Assembly (NCBI GenBank): GCA_030248065.1
Contig: JASAMV010000327.1
Location: forward strand, 1-64,000
Length of the DNA stretch: 64,000 bases
Origin: Rhynchonema sp. JSB1_4
Taxonomy: Eukaryota; Nematoda; Chromadorea; Monhysterida; Xyalidae
Reading direction: 5' to 3'
A program made the position numbers and the translations under genes. Shown here piece after piece: positions 22,184 through 34,697 of the stretch (its first letter is position 1; the number at the start of each line of letters is the position of its first letter). The notes under the pieces were generated by a model that ran no database searches, was not told the origin of the DNA, and saw nothing but the letters and a program-made list of their open reading frames with translations.

Positions 22184-25100
22184 ATGTCAGCGGCAACACC
22201 AACGACCAAGCAAGTGCGTTACGATCGGCAGTTGCGATTGTGGGGCGATCACGGACAACACCAACTGGAACGAGCCAATGTTTGTCTACTAAACGCGACT
22301 GCAACTGGCACAGAAACGTTGAAAAGTCTTGTTTTGCCGGGAATCGGGCGATTTACGATCATTGATGAGGCTCTCGTGACGGAGGAAGATGTGGGGAACA
22401 ATTTCTTCCTGTTGCCGGATTCAGTGAGTCAATCGCGCGGCGCCGTTGCATGTCAGTTGTTGAAGGTTCGCAGTGAGATTCACTTTTCTCCGTTCATTTG
22501 TCAAGAACATGCATAATGAACTGAAATTTTTAGGAAATGAACAGCGAAGTCGAAGGACGTCATATCAACGAATCTCCGGAAAAATTACCGTCCAACAATT
22601 TGGCCGTTCTTGATGAATTTTCCTTGGTGATCGCGTGCGACTTGTCTGAACAAGCCGCATTGATCATCGGCGAATTTCTCTGGAATCGCAATGTTCCGTT
22701 AGTGCATCTCTCAATTTAATCCATGCTTTGTGGGGTACGGAGTGATAGAAAACACGTCAAAAATGAAAATGTTTTTAGTTTTGTACTGTGCCGTTGCGTT
22801 GGTATGATCGGCTATATGCGCGTCATCCTGCATGAACATTGTGTTGTTGAATCACACCCGGACAACCCGTTTGATGATCTGAGACTCGACAGACCTTGGT
22901 TGGTTTGCCCGCATTGTTATCTTCTCTTTAAAAGTTTAACGCTCCGTAAATTTAGTGCACATTTCAAGGCTTGTTTGAGGACCTGTCATTTATTCTCAAA
23001 GATAAGAGCTGGTTGACCCTTCCAGTGTAGTTCCTAGTCCGGCAGGAATTACGTGTACCCTCGGTATTTTTGGAGGGGAATTCAAAGGGAAGTGTGGGGG
23101 GGCGGGGAGAGACCCAATTTCTGGAAAAAGCCATTTTTATGGGGAGATAATTTCACTTATTTTTGGCCCTTGAAAAATGTCGCTAGGTAAAGCGTATACC
23201 TCACGATTTTTGATATTTGAACCTTGGCTGAAGAATGACCATTTTGTTCCTAAAAACGCCTTTTTTAGGCACAAATTGGGGAATTTAGTGTACCTGGTGC
23301 CGGTGCGGAATTAAGTGGGTAAGTGTGCCATGGTCATCGGGGAATTAAGTGCACCCTGGGGGACCCCCCAGAACTACAGTTACCCTTCCCCATCAAATTG
23401 AATGAAAAAATCCTGGTTCCACTATCCAGGCATATTTTGTTTTTTCGCGTGCGTGAATTGTTGTGATTATTCAATAATCTGCAGGTTATTCAAATTCACA
23501 CCCAATAGATTGTTTCTTTCAATAGTAACTTATTACGCACACCTTTATGTTTTCGATAAAACGTTTCCTTATCTCGTGCATTTCATCAATAAACTTCTAC
23601 AATGTGCATAGAACGGGAGCCGACTATTTTTAACCTGATTGTGAACCAAAAAATAATTCTGGTTGCAGGCGCGAGCTTCGCGCGCATGTCGACGCAATCA
23701 ACCTGGATTCATTATCACATGAAGACCATAGTCACGTGCCATACGTTGTGCTGCTAATGAAAGCATTGGATGTTTGGCGACAAAAGAATGCACTCGATTC
23801 TAATGGATATCCCAGATCGTACGCGCAAAAGAAAGAAATCAAACAAATTCTGACCGAAATGCAGATGCCTGATGATAAAGGCAGAAAGGATGAGGAGAAC
23901 TTTGCCGAAGCCGCTCATAATCTAAACAGAGCGCTCAGACAAACACAGGTCTAACGTTTTGTGTGGCTGTGGCTTATAATTGGTTGGTTTATTGCTCTCA
24001 GTGACGCATAAAACCATGCACGTAAATTAGTGATTGAAGCAAAGTTACAAGACCGGGTGGGACAATTACGGAAATGAAAATAGTTACAACACTGGTTATA
24101 ACAAAACCACAGCAAATAAAAGCTACAAAAAGCGCCAAGGAGAGAGAAAGATCACGGACATCAGGACAGATCACAGGACATGTTAACAGAGCTGAAAATT
24201 ATGCATTAATCCTCGTCCTCGTCAAACGACAAATGTCGGGCTCAGAGGGCGCATATTGGGATCAGTCCATATTGTCAACAGCCCAGAACAGATGGTGGGT
24301 TGGTGATTGTCCGTCACTTCCGTGTACCACCATTTAGCGACGTGGCTGGCGTCCCCAGGCTGACGTGAATGCGTATCGAACGAGACATCGCCATATACAT
24401 CCCGTTGACCGCATCCGGACGCGGTGGCGATAGAGCCCTGGCTTATAATTCATTAAAGTATTTGAAAAATAATTTTCCAACACTTTTCAGATCCCTTCCA
24501 ACGTCGCTCAACTATTCGATCACCTTCCGGACACCCTCACGCCCAAGTCGGCCCCGTTCTGGTTCATGGCTGCAGCAATCAAACGTTTTACCCACGAAAA
24601 TGATGGTGCACTGCCTGTTCGTGGTGCCCTGCCTGACATGACCGCTCATTCGAGTAGATATATCGAATTGCAGAGGGTTTACCAAGTACGGTTCACCCAG
24701 CGTATGGTTCAATTTCACCGACATGTGAAAGCTGAATTGAATGGAATGACACTTTCTGCAGAACAAAGCCACATCAGACGCGCATCGTGTGCACGAGACC
24801 GTGAAACATTTGTTGGTCGACGTTGGATTGCGCGCTGACAGTATTCCGTATGAGCAAGTTCTGTTGTGCTGTAAGCATGCCGATCAACTACATTGTGTCA
24901 AGGGCAGATCATTGCAACATGTTTGTTTCTTTTTTGGGGATTTTCCGTTAAGCTTTGCATTCTTGAATTTTAGTCGGCTATACAAAAACGGTTGTGGGTG
25001 TGAAGTGCCTTCGGGCTTTTGTAGCCTTGACGAAACCAATGCTTTGCGCTGCCTGTTGAGCATCACGCATAACAATGCAACTCATATCTGAGATAGGCCA

Positions 25101-25918
25101 TATTTCATAGGGAGACAACAACCGGTGGTGGTGGTAATTGCACACCATCGTATGCGTAGAACGGAAGCATCTGATGTTTTCAGGAACTTACGGATCCTAA
25201 AACCGACGAAATACAACAATTATTCGTCTCTGAAGAGCCCGAGCACAAGCTGTTGAGATGGTAATTGATAAGTTTCCAATTAGAAAGCTCCGAGTAAACG
25301 CAGCTATTTTTGCTTCCATCCGCAGGTACATCCAACTGCGTGCGCGCGAACGTTTCCGAGCCGAGAAAGACCGTTACCCGGGCACCAACGGCATACCTGT
25401 GCAACTGGACACGGTCGATTTGTCGCGACGAGTCAAAAATCTGTTGACCGATTGGAAAATACACGGACCCGAAACTGGTGATGGACAACAGAGCAAGCCA
25501 GACACGCACATCGACTATACCGGTTTGTTTGTACGTCCTAGTTTGCGAATTTCGCCCGTTGTTGTTGACAATTTCGAATCAGCCACTTTGATCTGTCTGA
25601 GTCACGCTGATGATTTGCGTCAGAGTGACTGCGCTGGAATTGAGCAGTGGGTGATCCCGCATTGAAGCGTGAATATTTATATATTTCCTATAATATATTT
25701 CCTTTACTGTCTTATCGTGCGCGATGATTGAAACTAATTTCACTTTCACAGCCGAGATGTGTCGCTACGGTTCGTCCGAGCTTCACGCAGTGTCAGCCGT
25801 GTTGGGTGGTGTGTGTGCACATGAGTGTATCAAATTAATCACAAAGCAGTTCCTGCCATTGAACAATACATACATCTTTGATGCACACTCTGGATCGGCG
25901 CTGGTGTTGGAAATGTGA
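22184..25918 (+). CDS. nae1: NEDD8-activating enzyme E1 regulatory subunit (APP-BP1/NAE1)
   Basis: Nine exons join in phase: 22184-22465, 22534-22697, 22779-22898, 23669-23948, 24491-24685, 24762-24920, 25184-25260, 25326-25650 and 25757-25918, giving about 587 residues (human about 534). It forms a heterodimer with UBA3 that adenylates NEDD8 for cullin neddylation. Family signatures are clear: [17 protein letters not shown] at the N-terminus, [49 protein letters not shown], and near the end [19 protein letters not shown] and [19 protein letters not shown]. It has no catalytic cysteine domain, as expected for this subunit. The excess length is an acidic, polar insert in exon 8 after the RYPG motif. 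The last acceptor is least certain: CCGAG|ATG keeps frame, while the stronger-looking CACAG does not. Intron 3 holds a MITE. Confidence 0.93.
23023..23380. mobile_element. Diverged family A MITE (A0) in NAE1 intron 3
   Basis: Ends CAGTGTAGTTCCTAG and GAACTACAGT. Flanks GACCCTTC and TACCCTTC match at 7 of 8. Many substitutions, so an older insertion than A2 or A3. Confidence 0.75.
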
Positions 25919-26689
25919 TACTGATTAAACTTTAACCTGGTAATCTCGAAAAACTGTGCATAAATGTGGTAATGTTGTTGTGAAGCATTTGCAGTCTGCT
26001 TGTTTTGCTTTTTCTGCCAATCTGTGACAGTAGTAAGCACTTGTGTTCGTGATGTCTCAAAATGTTATCATCTTTGGAGATTTATTTCTGTATGAGCTGC
26101 TATTGTCGGATACGCCCCGTTCTAATCGCAATCGCTCTTGTCCAAAATGTGTTGTGTTTACCTCGTGTGATCTTGATACTTCGTCTTATTTGTTGACGTT
26201 ACAGTGAAATTTGGAGCTCAACACAATCGCATTGATAAATCTAAATTTTTTCAGTATAATTTAATCCATATCCGTCTCAAAAAAATTCCGACACAAATTT
26301 TTTTCACTCAGCACGAAATATAGCAAAATATCAGAAGTTTATTAAAACGCCAGCTTGTTTTATACAAGTTCACATCACAACAAAATAGCGTTTACATCTC
26401 GGACCTTGTATGGTAACCATGTGAGCACCAAAGCTTGCCACAAATCTTCCGGGGTGTGAATGAGTCTGGTTCGCTGATTTTTCAAGAGGCAGTTCTAGGT
26501 GCAGTCTTGGAGAAATTCTGGGTGAATTGCACAGTATGCCTATCATACGCTTTTGGAACTTCAGCCACCTTGAGGCATCCGCAATAGATGTCAGAACATG
26601 ACACTGCAAACCTATCCTGATGTTTCAATAAACTGTCATATGCGACCACGATTCTTATTATCCTCCATGAAACATCAGTTCTGAGAGTG
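25919..26689. other. Intergenic region between convergent NAE1 and SPEF1-like genes
   Basis: No gene supported. Two exact decamer copies lie at 26618-26627 and 26668-26677. Confidence 0.5.
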
Positions 26690-29600
26690 CGGTGACACGG
26701 AACTGGACGCGTGCTGTACATCATTGTGTCCATTGCCATCAACTACACTGTTGTTTGGTTGTGTCAGTGACGTACGCAGTTGGACCAATTGGGCCAGTAG
26801 TTGTGTGGCTGATTGCTGCTCTTGACTCGGCTCGTCCGGCGGGGGAATCTGGATGATTGCGGCTGATGATGTTTCACAGAGTGGTGAAAAGATCGGGTAG
26901 AATACTTAGGGAGAAGAAATGGGCTCTTCGTGAAGAGTACGACATCATCACTTTGTTATCATGTCCATCGATCGAATCAGCCGTTGCCTGTCATGGCTGA
27001 GCACACCACACTAGGTCAAGTAGGTCAACAGACTGAATCGTTCCTCATTTCAGTTTAGTGTCAGTTATCGGATATCTTCCCAGGTTGCACCTGATCACGC
27101 CACCGTTTCGTGTGTCAGTAGCAGTAAAAAGGTGGTAAAAACCCTCCCGAAGTACCATAACCGACCGGTGGCTGTGTCTTATCGTAGTACGCCTTGGCCA
27201 ATCGATCGAGTCGTTGTGTAAGTGACGCAATCCGTTCATCCTTCAACGCAACCAATTGCTCAAGATGTCGCACACGAACGTGCATCGTCTGCAATTGGAT
27301 CGGGTGATGTTTCACTGACATAATTTTGTCCTGATCCTGTTTGGAGTGCCGAGTTGTTCGGATCTTCGGCATGGACTCCGTCGATACACCAACCTGTAGC
27401 TGTTCATTTTTCATGATCAATTCCTGCTGCGCGACGTGCAGTGACCGGCCGGGTACCATGTCTTGAAATTTGGGCGATTCCCCATTGACGGTGGGCTCCG
27501 TTTTGGATATGTGGAATCTGAATACGGAGAAAAACATTATCTTCTTTTGTCTAAACAATCATCCATCAATGAAACATCACAAACTTGGCCAAATTGGGCA
27601 TTCGTTTCCTTCTCGTTGACGACGAGCCGACTCGTGAGAAACAATCGCCCGACAAAGACATGTTGTCGTCTGATGTGTCCGATGCCAAACTCGTATTGCT
27701 GCCAGCTACAAGGTGGTGAAAGTAAGCTGGCTGATGTTTCACAAAAATATTTCAATTACAAGACTCACTTCTGGCGGAGCTCCGACTTCTATACCGATGT
27801 GGTCTGAACCTCTTCTCACTCACAACCACTTCGATCTTTATTCTTAGATTGTAGAGCACGTATTCGATCGCGCCGGGTGATTGTTGGATAATTTTGTCAA
27901 CAATATGCGAAGGGACGTGGAAATTCAGGCAGGAGAACACCAACCTGAATGGAAATTATAATCATGTTAGAAGTGATGACACGCATATATCGGTGTTGCA
28001 GCCACGCGCTCGAGATTTTCAGTAGCAAACTGGCCTCTGTCGGACGCTGACTGTTTTTGAAGCAGGATGTCTGGGCACAGTGGTTTACTTCGTGCTCGTG
28101 TACTCACAATGCATCACTACGCATGCTTTTACTGTCGACACAAACACAAAGTACACATTTCAGTTTCAGCAGTTCATACGTTTGTCTCAGAGTCTGTCAT
28201 TCATGCACTTTAGCCGTTATCATGATGTGGACCTTATACGTTTTCTGCTCTTTCCTCCCTTCGTGACGGGTAAACTCGATAAAAATAAATTTCCGGCAAA
28301 ATGCACTTTCGCTGACCACGACTGACTGGTGCGCGCCCGGACTCTGAATAGGGTCCTATTGTGCTGGATGGGCACCGTGGGTGAATTGACCATTTCAACA
28401 TGCGATCGTGGGCCCGTGTACCATATCCCTTTCATTGGGACGTATCCGAACTTTGGTGGCGATATGCGTGCGCGAACAGCTCACGGGGGACACATATCTC
28501 ATCTCTTTGGCACTCAGCGACAAATACAGCACATTCAGCTTGCGTTTCAAGTCGGAAGTGCGCTAGGGTAAGTTAAAGATACAGTATCTTCCTTTCGATA
28601 CCCAAGAAGTCTGTATAAGGTTATGTCGGCTCTTGCGTGTCCGCGTCTGCAAGCGGATAAATTCCGGCAGAACTTTGTTTGACGTGCATGCTGACTTTTC
28701 ATGTCTGTACTATGTGTTATCAAATCCACAATTCTGCCGTCGGACAAAAAACGACTAAATCAGTTACGTTCTCGGGCTACGGGCTTTGTCCCGTCCGGAT
28801 GCAGCCTTTGGTCGACATTATAATTGACGACACGCGCAGTGATATAAACCAGGCCGAATATAATTCATTGCATCTCAGTCTTTGTTTTGCGGTCACACAC
28901 TGCAAGTGCATGATGTCATAAAAAATGTTCTCGAGCGCAAGATCTTGGGTACACGTCCACAATGACTCGAACGCATACATATTTCGTGAACAACAAAATA
29001 CCCATGAAATCCATGCAGTCGCAAACACTGCGAGAATCGCATTCACGCGTGAAGAAGGCGGCTAAATTTATATTCAATGCTGCTTTTCTTATGCGCGTCC
29101 GGCAGAGCATGACTAACGCGACTGGATTAGCTGTTGGGTGGTGAAAACGAGACGAAAGGCTTCCTTTGTGTCATTGTTTTGGGTACTGGATTGGCTCGTG
29201 CGTGATAATCCAGTTTTGGTAAGAAGTCGAATAAAATGAAGGATGAACCAACTTATTGAGACTGTCCCAATTGTATTTCTTGAGTTGTGTTGAGCTGGCG
29301 GGCATGTATTGATGCAGGTCGACGTAGCGAGGTAGGAAATGTGCGATCAACTCGGCTATGAGCACTGAAATGTGACTGGGCGATGTTTCATGCATCCGTG
29401 GATAGAATAGCCAGATCCACAACGAGCAGGGAAAAACGATATAATACGTATATTAATCCACGAATCAATGACAACTGCTAAGGCCAAAAAATGTCCCGTT
29501 TCTGTTTCAACTCACTTGCGATGCACCAGGTCACCATCAGGACGATTGCAGTTGCCTAGCCTAACAAGCCACGGTATAGATCTAACCTCCATCCGAAAAG

Positions 29601-29698
29601 TCCCTGTTGATGTTTTTTCGCGACCGACTGAATGGTATGCCATTCAACCAATCATTCAGTTCATCCAATGCGTTTTGGTCCAATGAAGGCAGTGACAT
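26690..29698 (-). CDS. spef1: SPEF1/CLAMP-like protein (CH domain plus C-terminal coiled coil)
   Basis: Exons 29698-29587, 29364-29253 and 27944-27824 join in phase and encode an N-terminal calponin-homology domain of SPEF1 type: LNDWLNGIPFSRSRKNINRD, FSDGVLIAELIAHFLPRYVD, NWDSLNK, then FHVPSHIVDKIIQQSPGAIE. A Ser-rich exon (about 27720-27585) and one near 27525-27390 follow. The end of that exon joins 27284 across a short intron to form a heptad coiled coil (ELIMKNEQLQ, then HLEQLVALKDERIASLTQRL), typical of the family C-terminus. A stop occurs at 27117. A further plausible exon, 26880-26690 (PPDEPSQEQQSATQLLAQLV), may be the true end if a donor near 27165 is used. SPEF1 proteins bind and bundle microtubules in ciliary axonemes. 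Intron 2 is 1.3 kb with nothing recognisable. Confidence 0.85.
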
Positions 29699-32600
29699 CT
29701 TGCCGTCACCAGATGTGCTTGCTGTGTTGCTCGGCTGACCGGCCGCCGTTTTGAGGCGATTGTTTTGGGGAGATTTTTCAGATAAGTTATTCAGAAATAT
29801 TCCGACTCCTTCGCCGTCGCTCTGAAACGTGGATGAGTTTCAGAACACCTGGGGTCCACTTATGCAATTATCATCCCGCATGGAACACTGTAAACATTTT
29901 CGAACTGGGCAATATGTGAACAAGATCAGCACGTATTTATACGTACAGTGTAACACCCAATTGTGTCCTGGCCATGTACGGAGCCTACTACTGCATACTT
30001 GAATGAACAAACATTAAATATAAGGGCGTGCGCTGCTGATCTCACATTTCGAAAGTGCCGAGAGCACTTAAATTTGGACACCATGGTGTACTTGACCAGG
30101 GCCCTTGACTAACCGGTCACGTATAAAGTCGGTCAGTTTTGTCTGACTAACACTAACCGGCACTCAACATGTACATACATAAGCGTAAATATGACCACCA
30201 AGTGTACAAATAAAAATCGTTGGGAACTGAGTATAATGCGCGTGATGAAAACGTAATCGTAATAACGAGCGATTTTACAGTATAACGTTTGACTTCAGCA
30301 CTGTTAAATTGAACGAAAAATTCCTCAGAACCAGACTCAGACGCACAGTTTCAAGCGCAGACATGAACTCAAAAGGCAATTTCTGTCATCAAATGAAGTT
30401 GACAAAAAGCAAAAGTGTGAAAAATCTAGTGTCAGCAGGTCGAAACCGGAACTGTGCAACTCTGCGGGGAAATTATTTAACTCCGTGCACGCGCTTTGGA
30501 CCCCGTGGCTATTTCAGGAACGCTAAGTCCAAATTTGGTGGGCACCTGACAAGCAGTTGGGCACCTAATGCTGTGTAAGTTGTGCAACTTGGCCCAAAAC
30601 AGTGAAAAGTGCAGTTTATGCGTCTTTATTCAAGCAAAAACACGTAAAAATTGAAGTAGTCGGGTCTGCGTGTACGCAGCGCAAGGGTGCAGCTGCCATT
30701 ATTTAGTGAGTTACGGGCTGGCAAATAGTGCAAAGTGGCCAGTTGACGGACCTACTGCACGCGAAGCTGCTTTCAGGTTTGGACCAAAAAATAAGCCTAT
30801 GGCCTGTGCGACTGGTCAAAGCCCACAAATTATGCATATGTGTACTAGAGCGAGTGCACGCAAACAACCGACAGAATGGAGAAAAAATGTCCAAAATGGG
30901 CTCGCATCGGGGCGGCAGGCGCTAACATGCGGGTCATGCCAAAAAGCAGCCCAACTCAAGCTCTCCAGCCATAGCCAAATGTCTTTTGCCCCTTTTAGTC
31001 ACAGGGGCGCGCCAAGCGATCCGTTAGCCCAAGCGTTACTACAGCGCTACAATTCGCCCATATGTGGCACATGCCTTTGCTGTGGCTTACGTAAAGCTCC
31101 GGCTGTCTCGGCATCGTGGCCAAGAGCCCATGTGCGCATACGAGTACATGCTGTGCTCTCACCCAATCAATACGGTACCGCCAGATGCACAAGTATGTAT
31201 GGCCACACATGTGTGGGTATATCATGTGAACACCAAGTGGAAAATTCAAGTGCGCATCGCTTCCATTACATTGTATTAGGTACACATGGCATGCAGGTTG
31301 GGTCCAGCGTTGGAATCTTCCCAAAAATCAGTGCTGCCTGACGTATTCACAGAACCGAAGTTATAGCAATCGAAAACTATGCTTCATTCTCAGCACATCA
31401 CAAAAGACCATAAGTAGGTTCGACTTTGAAAAGGTTCTTCTGGTCTATAAAAAGACAGCGCGCGTCAACCGATATGTATATGAATTATGGTCCCGGTAAA
31501 TTTCAGGGGCATTATTTGGACATGTGATGGAAGCAGAAGCGTATTAATTTTAAAAGCGTGCATTGAAGTTACTCACTCAGCTGCTTTGTTTTGCCTGGAA
31601 ACTTGACTTTGCCTGAATTCTGATCCTCACGCAAACAAGATCTTACGCTGCTGATCATCAGTAACATGAAACCTTGCACAGAAAACAGGTCGATCGATGG
31701 AAATAAGTCCATCCGAAAAGTTGACCGTGCAGGTGGCCGACGTTTGAACACGCACGCGGAGTCCGACAATGTGCACAGTTTGGATCTGAGAACAACACAA
31801 CTACGGCAGACCACTATGAGGCAGTAAAGCCAGACGACAATAAATTTCCATAAAAAGGAGAATAAAAGTATTATTTGCATGCGTGACTTATTGGACCGTC
31901 GTTCAGGACATCAACAATCACATGAAATGAAAAAGCTTGAATTGTTATTCACGAAGGTTTATGAGGTAGATGTTTGAGTACCGGTATCATTTAGATTCCA
32001 CTGACCGTACCCATCAAATCTTATGAGTTTTCGAGTCACGAAAACGAAAGCGATATGAGAATGAGCGGGCCCGTGGGGGCGTTGGCGCCCGCCTGAGGTC
32101 GTGACGAAAAAACAACAACAAATATAAAAATATGGCGAAAAGAAGAAATATAACGTCTCGCGGAGGCGCTGTTATTTGTTTTTGGCACGCGCCCGCTGTT
32201 TCAATGCTGATATCATTTACGCGCATGTTTTTGTTGTTGAAATCATACGGTGCCTTTCGCCAGTGCATGTGCGTTGTGAGTGGGTGCGGATAACGTCGTG
32301 AAGGTAAGTTGGGCACAGTCACGATGCAACATACGTCATACAGTTACAAACCAAAACTTGTACTTGATAACTTTCACAGGACTTTCAAACGGTATGGCAA
32401 TCTAGTAACAAATTGGATTGTGCGCACGCATGTTGCAAACAAATTGAGTTTATTAGAGACTGAGGCACGCAGGCATGCAGATGATCGCCACCTGAAAAGT
32501 GGCTGCGGCCCTTCTGCCCCAGACGATAAGGGATTCAATTGAGTTGGAAAATCTGAGATACTTACTGTACTTGTTAACGTCATATAACAACTTGCTGTAT

Positions 32601-34697
32601 GACGTTAGGATTACGCGGCCCAAACTTTTGACTTATATTCAAACTTGCGCTATTCATTTCTCCTGTACTTGCCGTACAAGGATTCTGTCTGCAATAGATA
32701 CTGTATATACATATAATACATATGTATATATACGCTGTTGCCTGTTGGAAAAGGGAGTGTATGATAAAAAAACTTCAGTTGGGGTGCAAACTGTAATAAC
32801 TTACCGTATTCTAGTAATATATGTACAGTACATTTGTGTGTTGTGTCAGGCTTCAAAGCAACTATACTGTATGAATATATTGTTTTTGGGCGCCGAAGGA
32901 TAGCTAGAAATACACATGCATTTCGGACCCAATTAATCCGAGCCTGTCCTCTGGCCCGTGAGAAGAGCGAAACGCGCGTTAATTGGAAAAAGTGTTGCGT
33001 GTTTCATCCAGCTGTGGGAACAACGAAATGCGACACAAAGTCTGAATCTGCTGCGGTCTCAGTGAGCGACTGAGGGAGCTAAAGCACTTGTATCAGCCAC
33101 CATGTAGTACAAGTCCGCTTCATGTCCGAAGTACGTTTACATTCGGGGAGGCGAAAAAATCCGGTTTTTTGGGGGGTCGAGGTTTTTTGTTTTTAACGTA
33201 AGCCGCTTTCCGTAAAACCAGACTGTAATTTAGTGGAAACGTTATGCAGCTTGCACCTAAGGGTACCCAAGCGGAATAACAACAAGCTCAGGAAAACGCA
33301 CGCGTGCGTTCCCAATTGGAAAATAATTTGCGCTACCTCAGAACACTGCTGAACTAACGCCACGGCAATTTGGCTAAGTAAAACGGCAATAACAAATGAA
33401 TAAACCATTATTCGGAGACGAAGTCAAATTACAATTGCGCTCGCTGTTCGGCAGGTTTTATGAACCAGACTTTCTTCTGTGGTCAAAAACAACAAACGTT
33501 TCACAAAGCTTTGTGAAGGGAAACTTTGCGCTAAACACAATTTCTGGAAATTTTTTTGCTCCATCCTCATTTGCTGTCCTTATGCACTGACGTCCCAAAG
33601 CCAGCCAAATGAAAAATTCAAAAGTTGGTGCTTTTCGACAAACGAAACTAATAATTCATAAGCACCGCTACGTGGTATCGAGAATGTTCTAAGTGGATCA
33701 CCTTAATAGTACTTTCAGTCTGTCTGCTGTTGGGTAAGCTTGTACGCATTAAGAAATGTGTAACTGTAGAGTACATGTCATACGTAACGTATACTTCAAA
33801 TGGTTTGCAAGTATTTATCTCCTTCTCAGTTCCAGAGTGCTAGGCAGAGTATAATTCAGGACGTTCATTCTTGTCGAAGCGCATGCAACCTATACATACA
33901 TATATATGTACGGTAACCTGCCGTTCTTGAAATCGCGAATGTCCTCGAGGTGTTATTTTGTCTCTTCTCGTGCGGACGAAGTTCTCTTGTTTCCGGAGCA
34001 CAAAGCTTCAGTGTTTTGGTGATAAGAAAATGCTTGTAACGATTCGGAAATACTCGAAAATCTCCTCCTGACGAGGACCATTGACAACACGTGATGCGAG
34101 AACCAATGTGCCGCCGCCTCTGCTTTGCTCTGGGAAGAGCAGGCAGGATTTAGAACCATAAAAATGAAAAACCGCAAGAACCGAACTCCGGGTCCATCAC
34201 AAGAGTGGGCGCATCTGAGCATCTTTCTTTTATTTCCCTTTCCTCTTTCAAAAACCAACTTTGTGCCGGAAAAGCACACCGTAATTTTGAACCATAAAAA
34301 GGGACCACTATGTGGGCGCAGGAAGGACGCAGGATGCACTTTATGTGATTATGGTACCGAACCGGTGTTGAAACTCGATATGGATATCATACCAAACTCG
34401 GCTACGGCAAAGATGCGCCTTTTATTACCCATACTGGATAAGGTATGTATACATATTTTTATATGTACAGAATTCAAAAACTTGTCAGTTTTACTTTTGT
34501 TTTCGACCTTTGCATCTTGTGGTTTCTACGCTGGGGAAGCATTGCTTTTGGTATCCTGTTCTTTCGTTTGCTTTATAGTTTTTTATTTCACAGCGCAACC
34601 ACAACGTAACGAAAACATCATGAAAACAGCACCATAAACATGACGAATTTACATGATTATCTCCCCTTATCCATACAATACGCCCAAAACCTCAAAA
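29699..34697. other. Five-kilobase stretch without a recognised gene
   Basis: Open frames exist, notably 223 codons at 30670-31341 (+) and 170 codons at 34125-34637 (+). They have no domain, no signal peptide and no paralogue, and the opposite strand is open over much of each. 31880-31400 and 32014-32322 likewise give nothing. Non-coding sequence or an unrecognised repeat is the likeliest content. Confidence 0.4.

Noticed and set aside
30670..31341. 223-codon open frame on the + strand
   Set aside because: No recognisable domain, no splice support, Cys/His/Gln-rich low-information sequence, and the opposite strand is open over much of the same interval.
34125..34637. 170-codon open frame on the + strand
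   Set aside because: Overlaps a 128-codon minus-strand frame, no family resemblance. The hydrophobic end could be chance translation of T-rich DNA.
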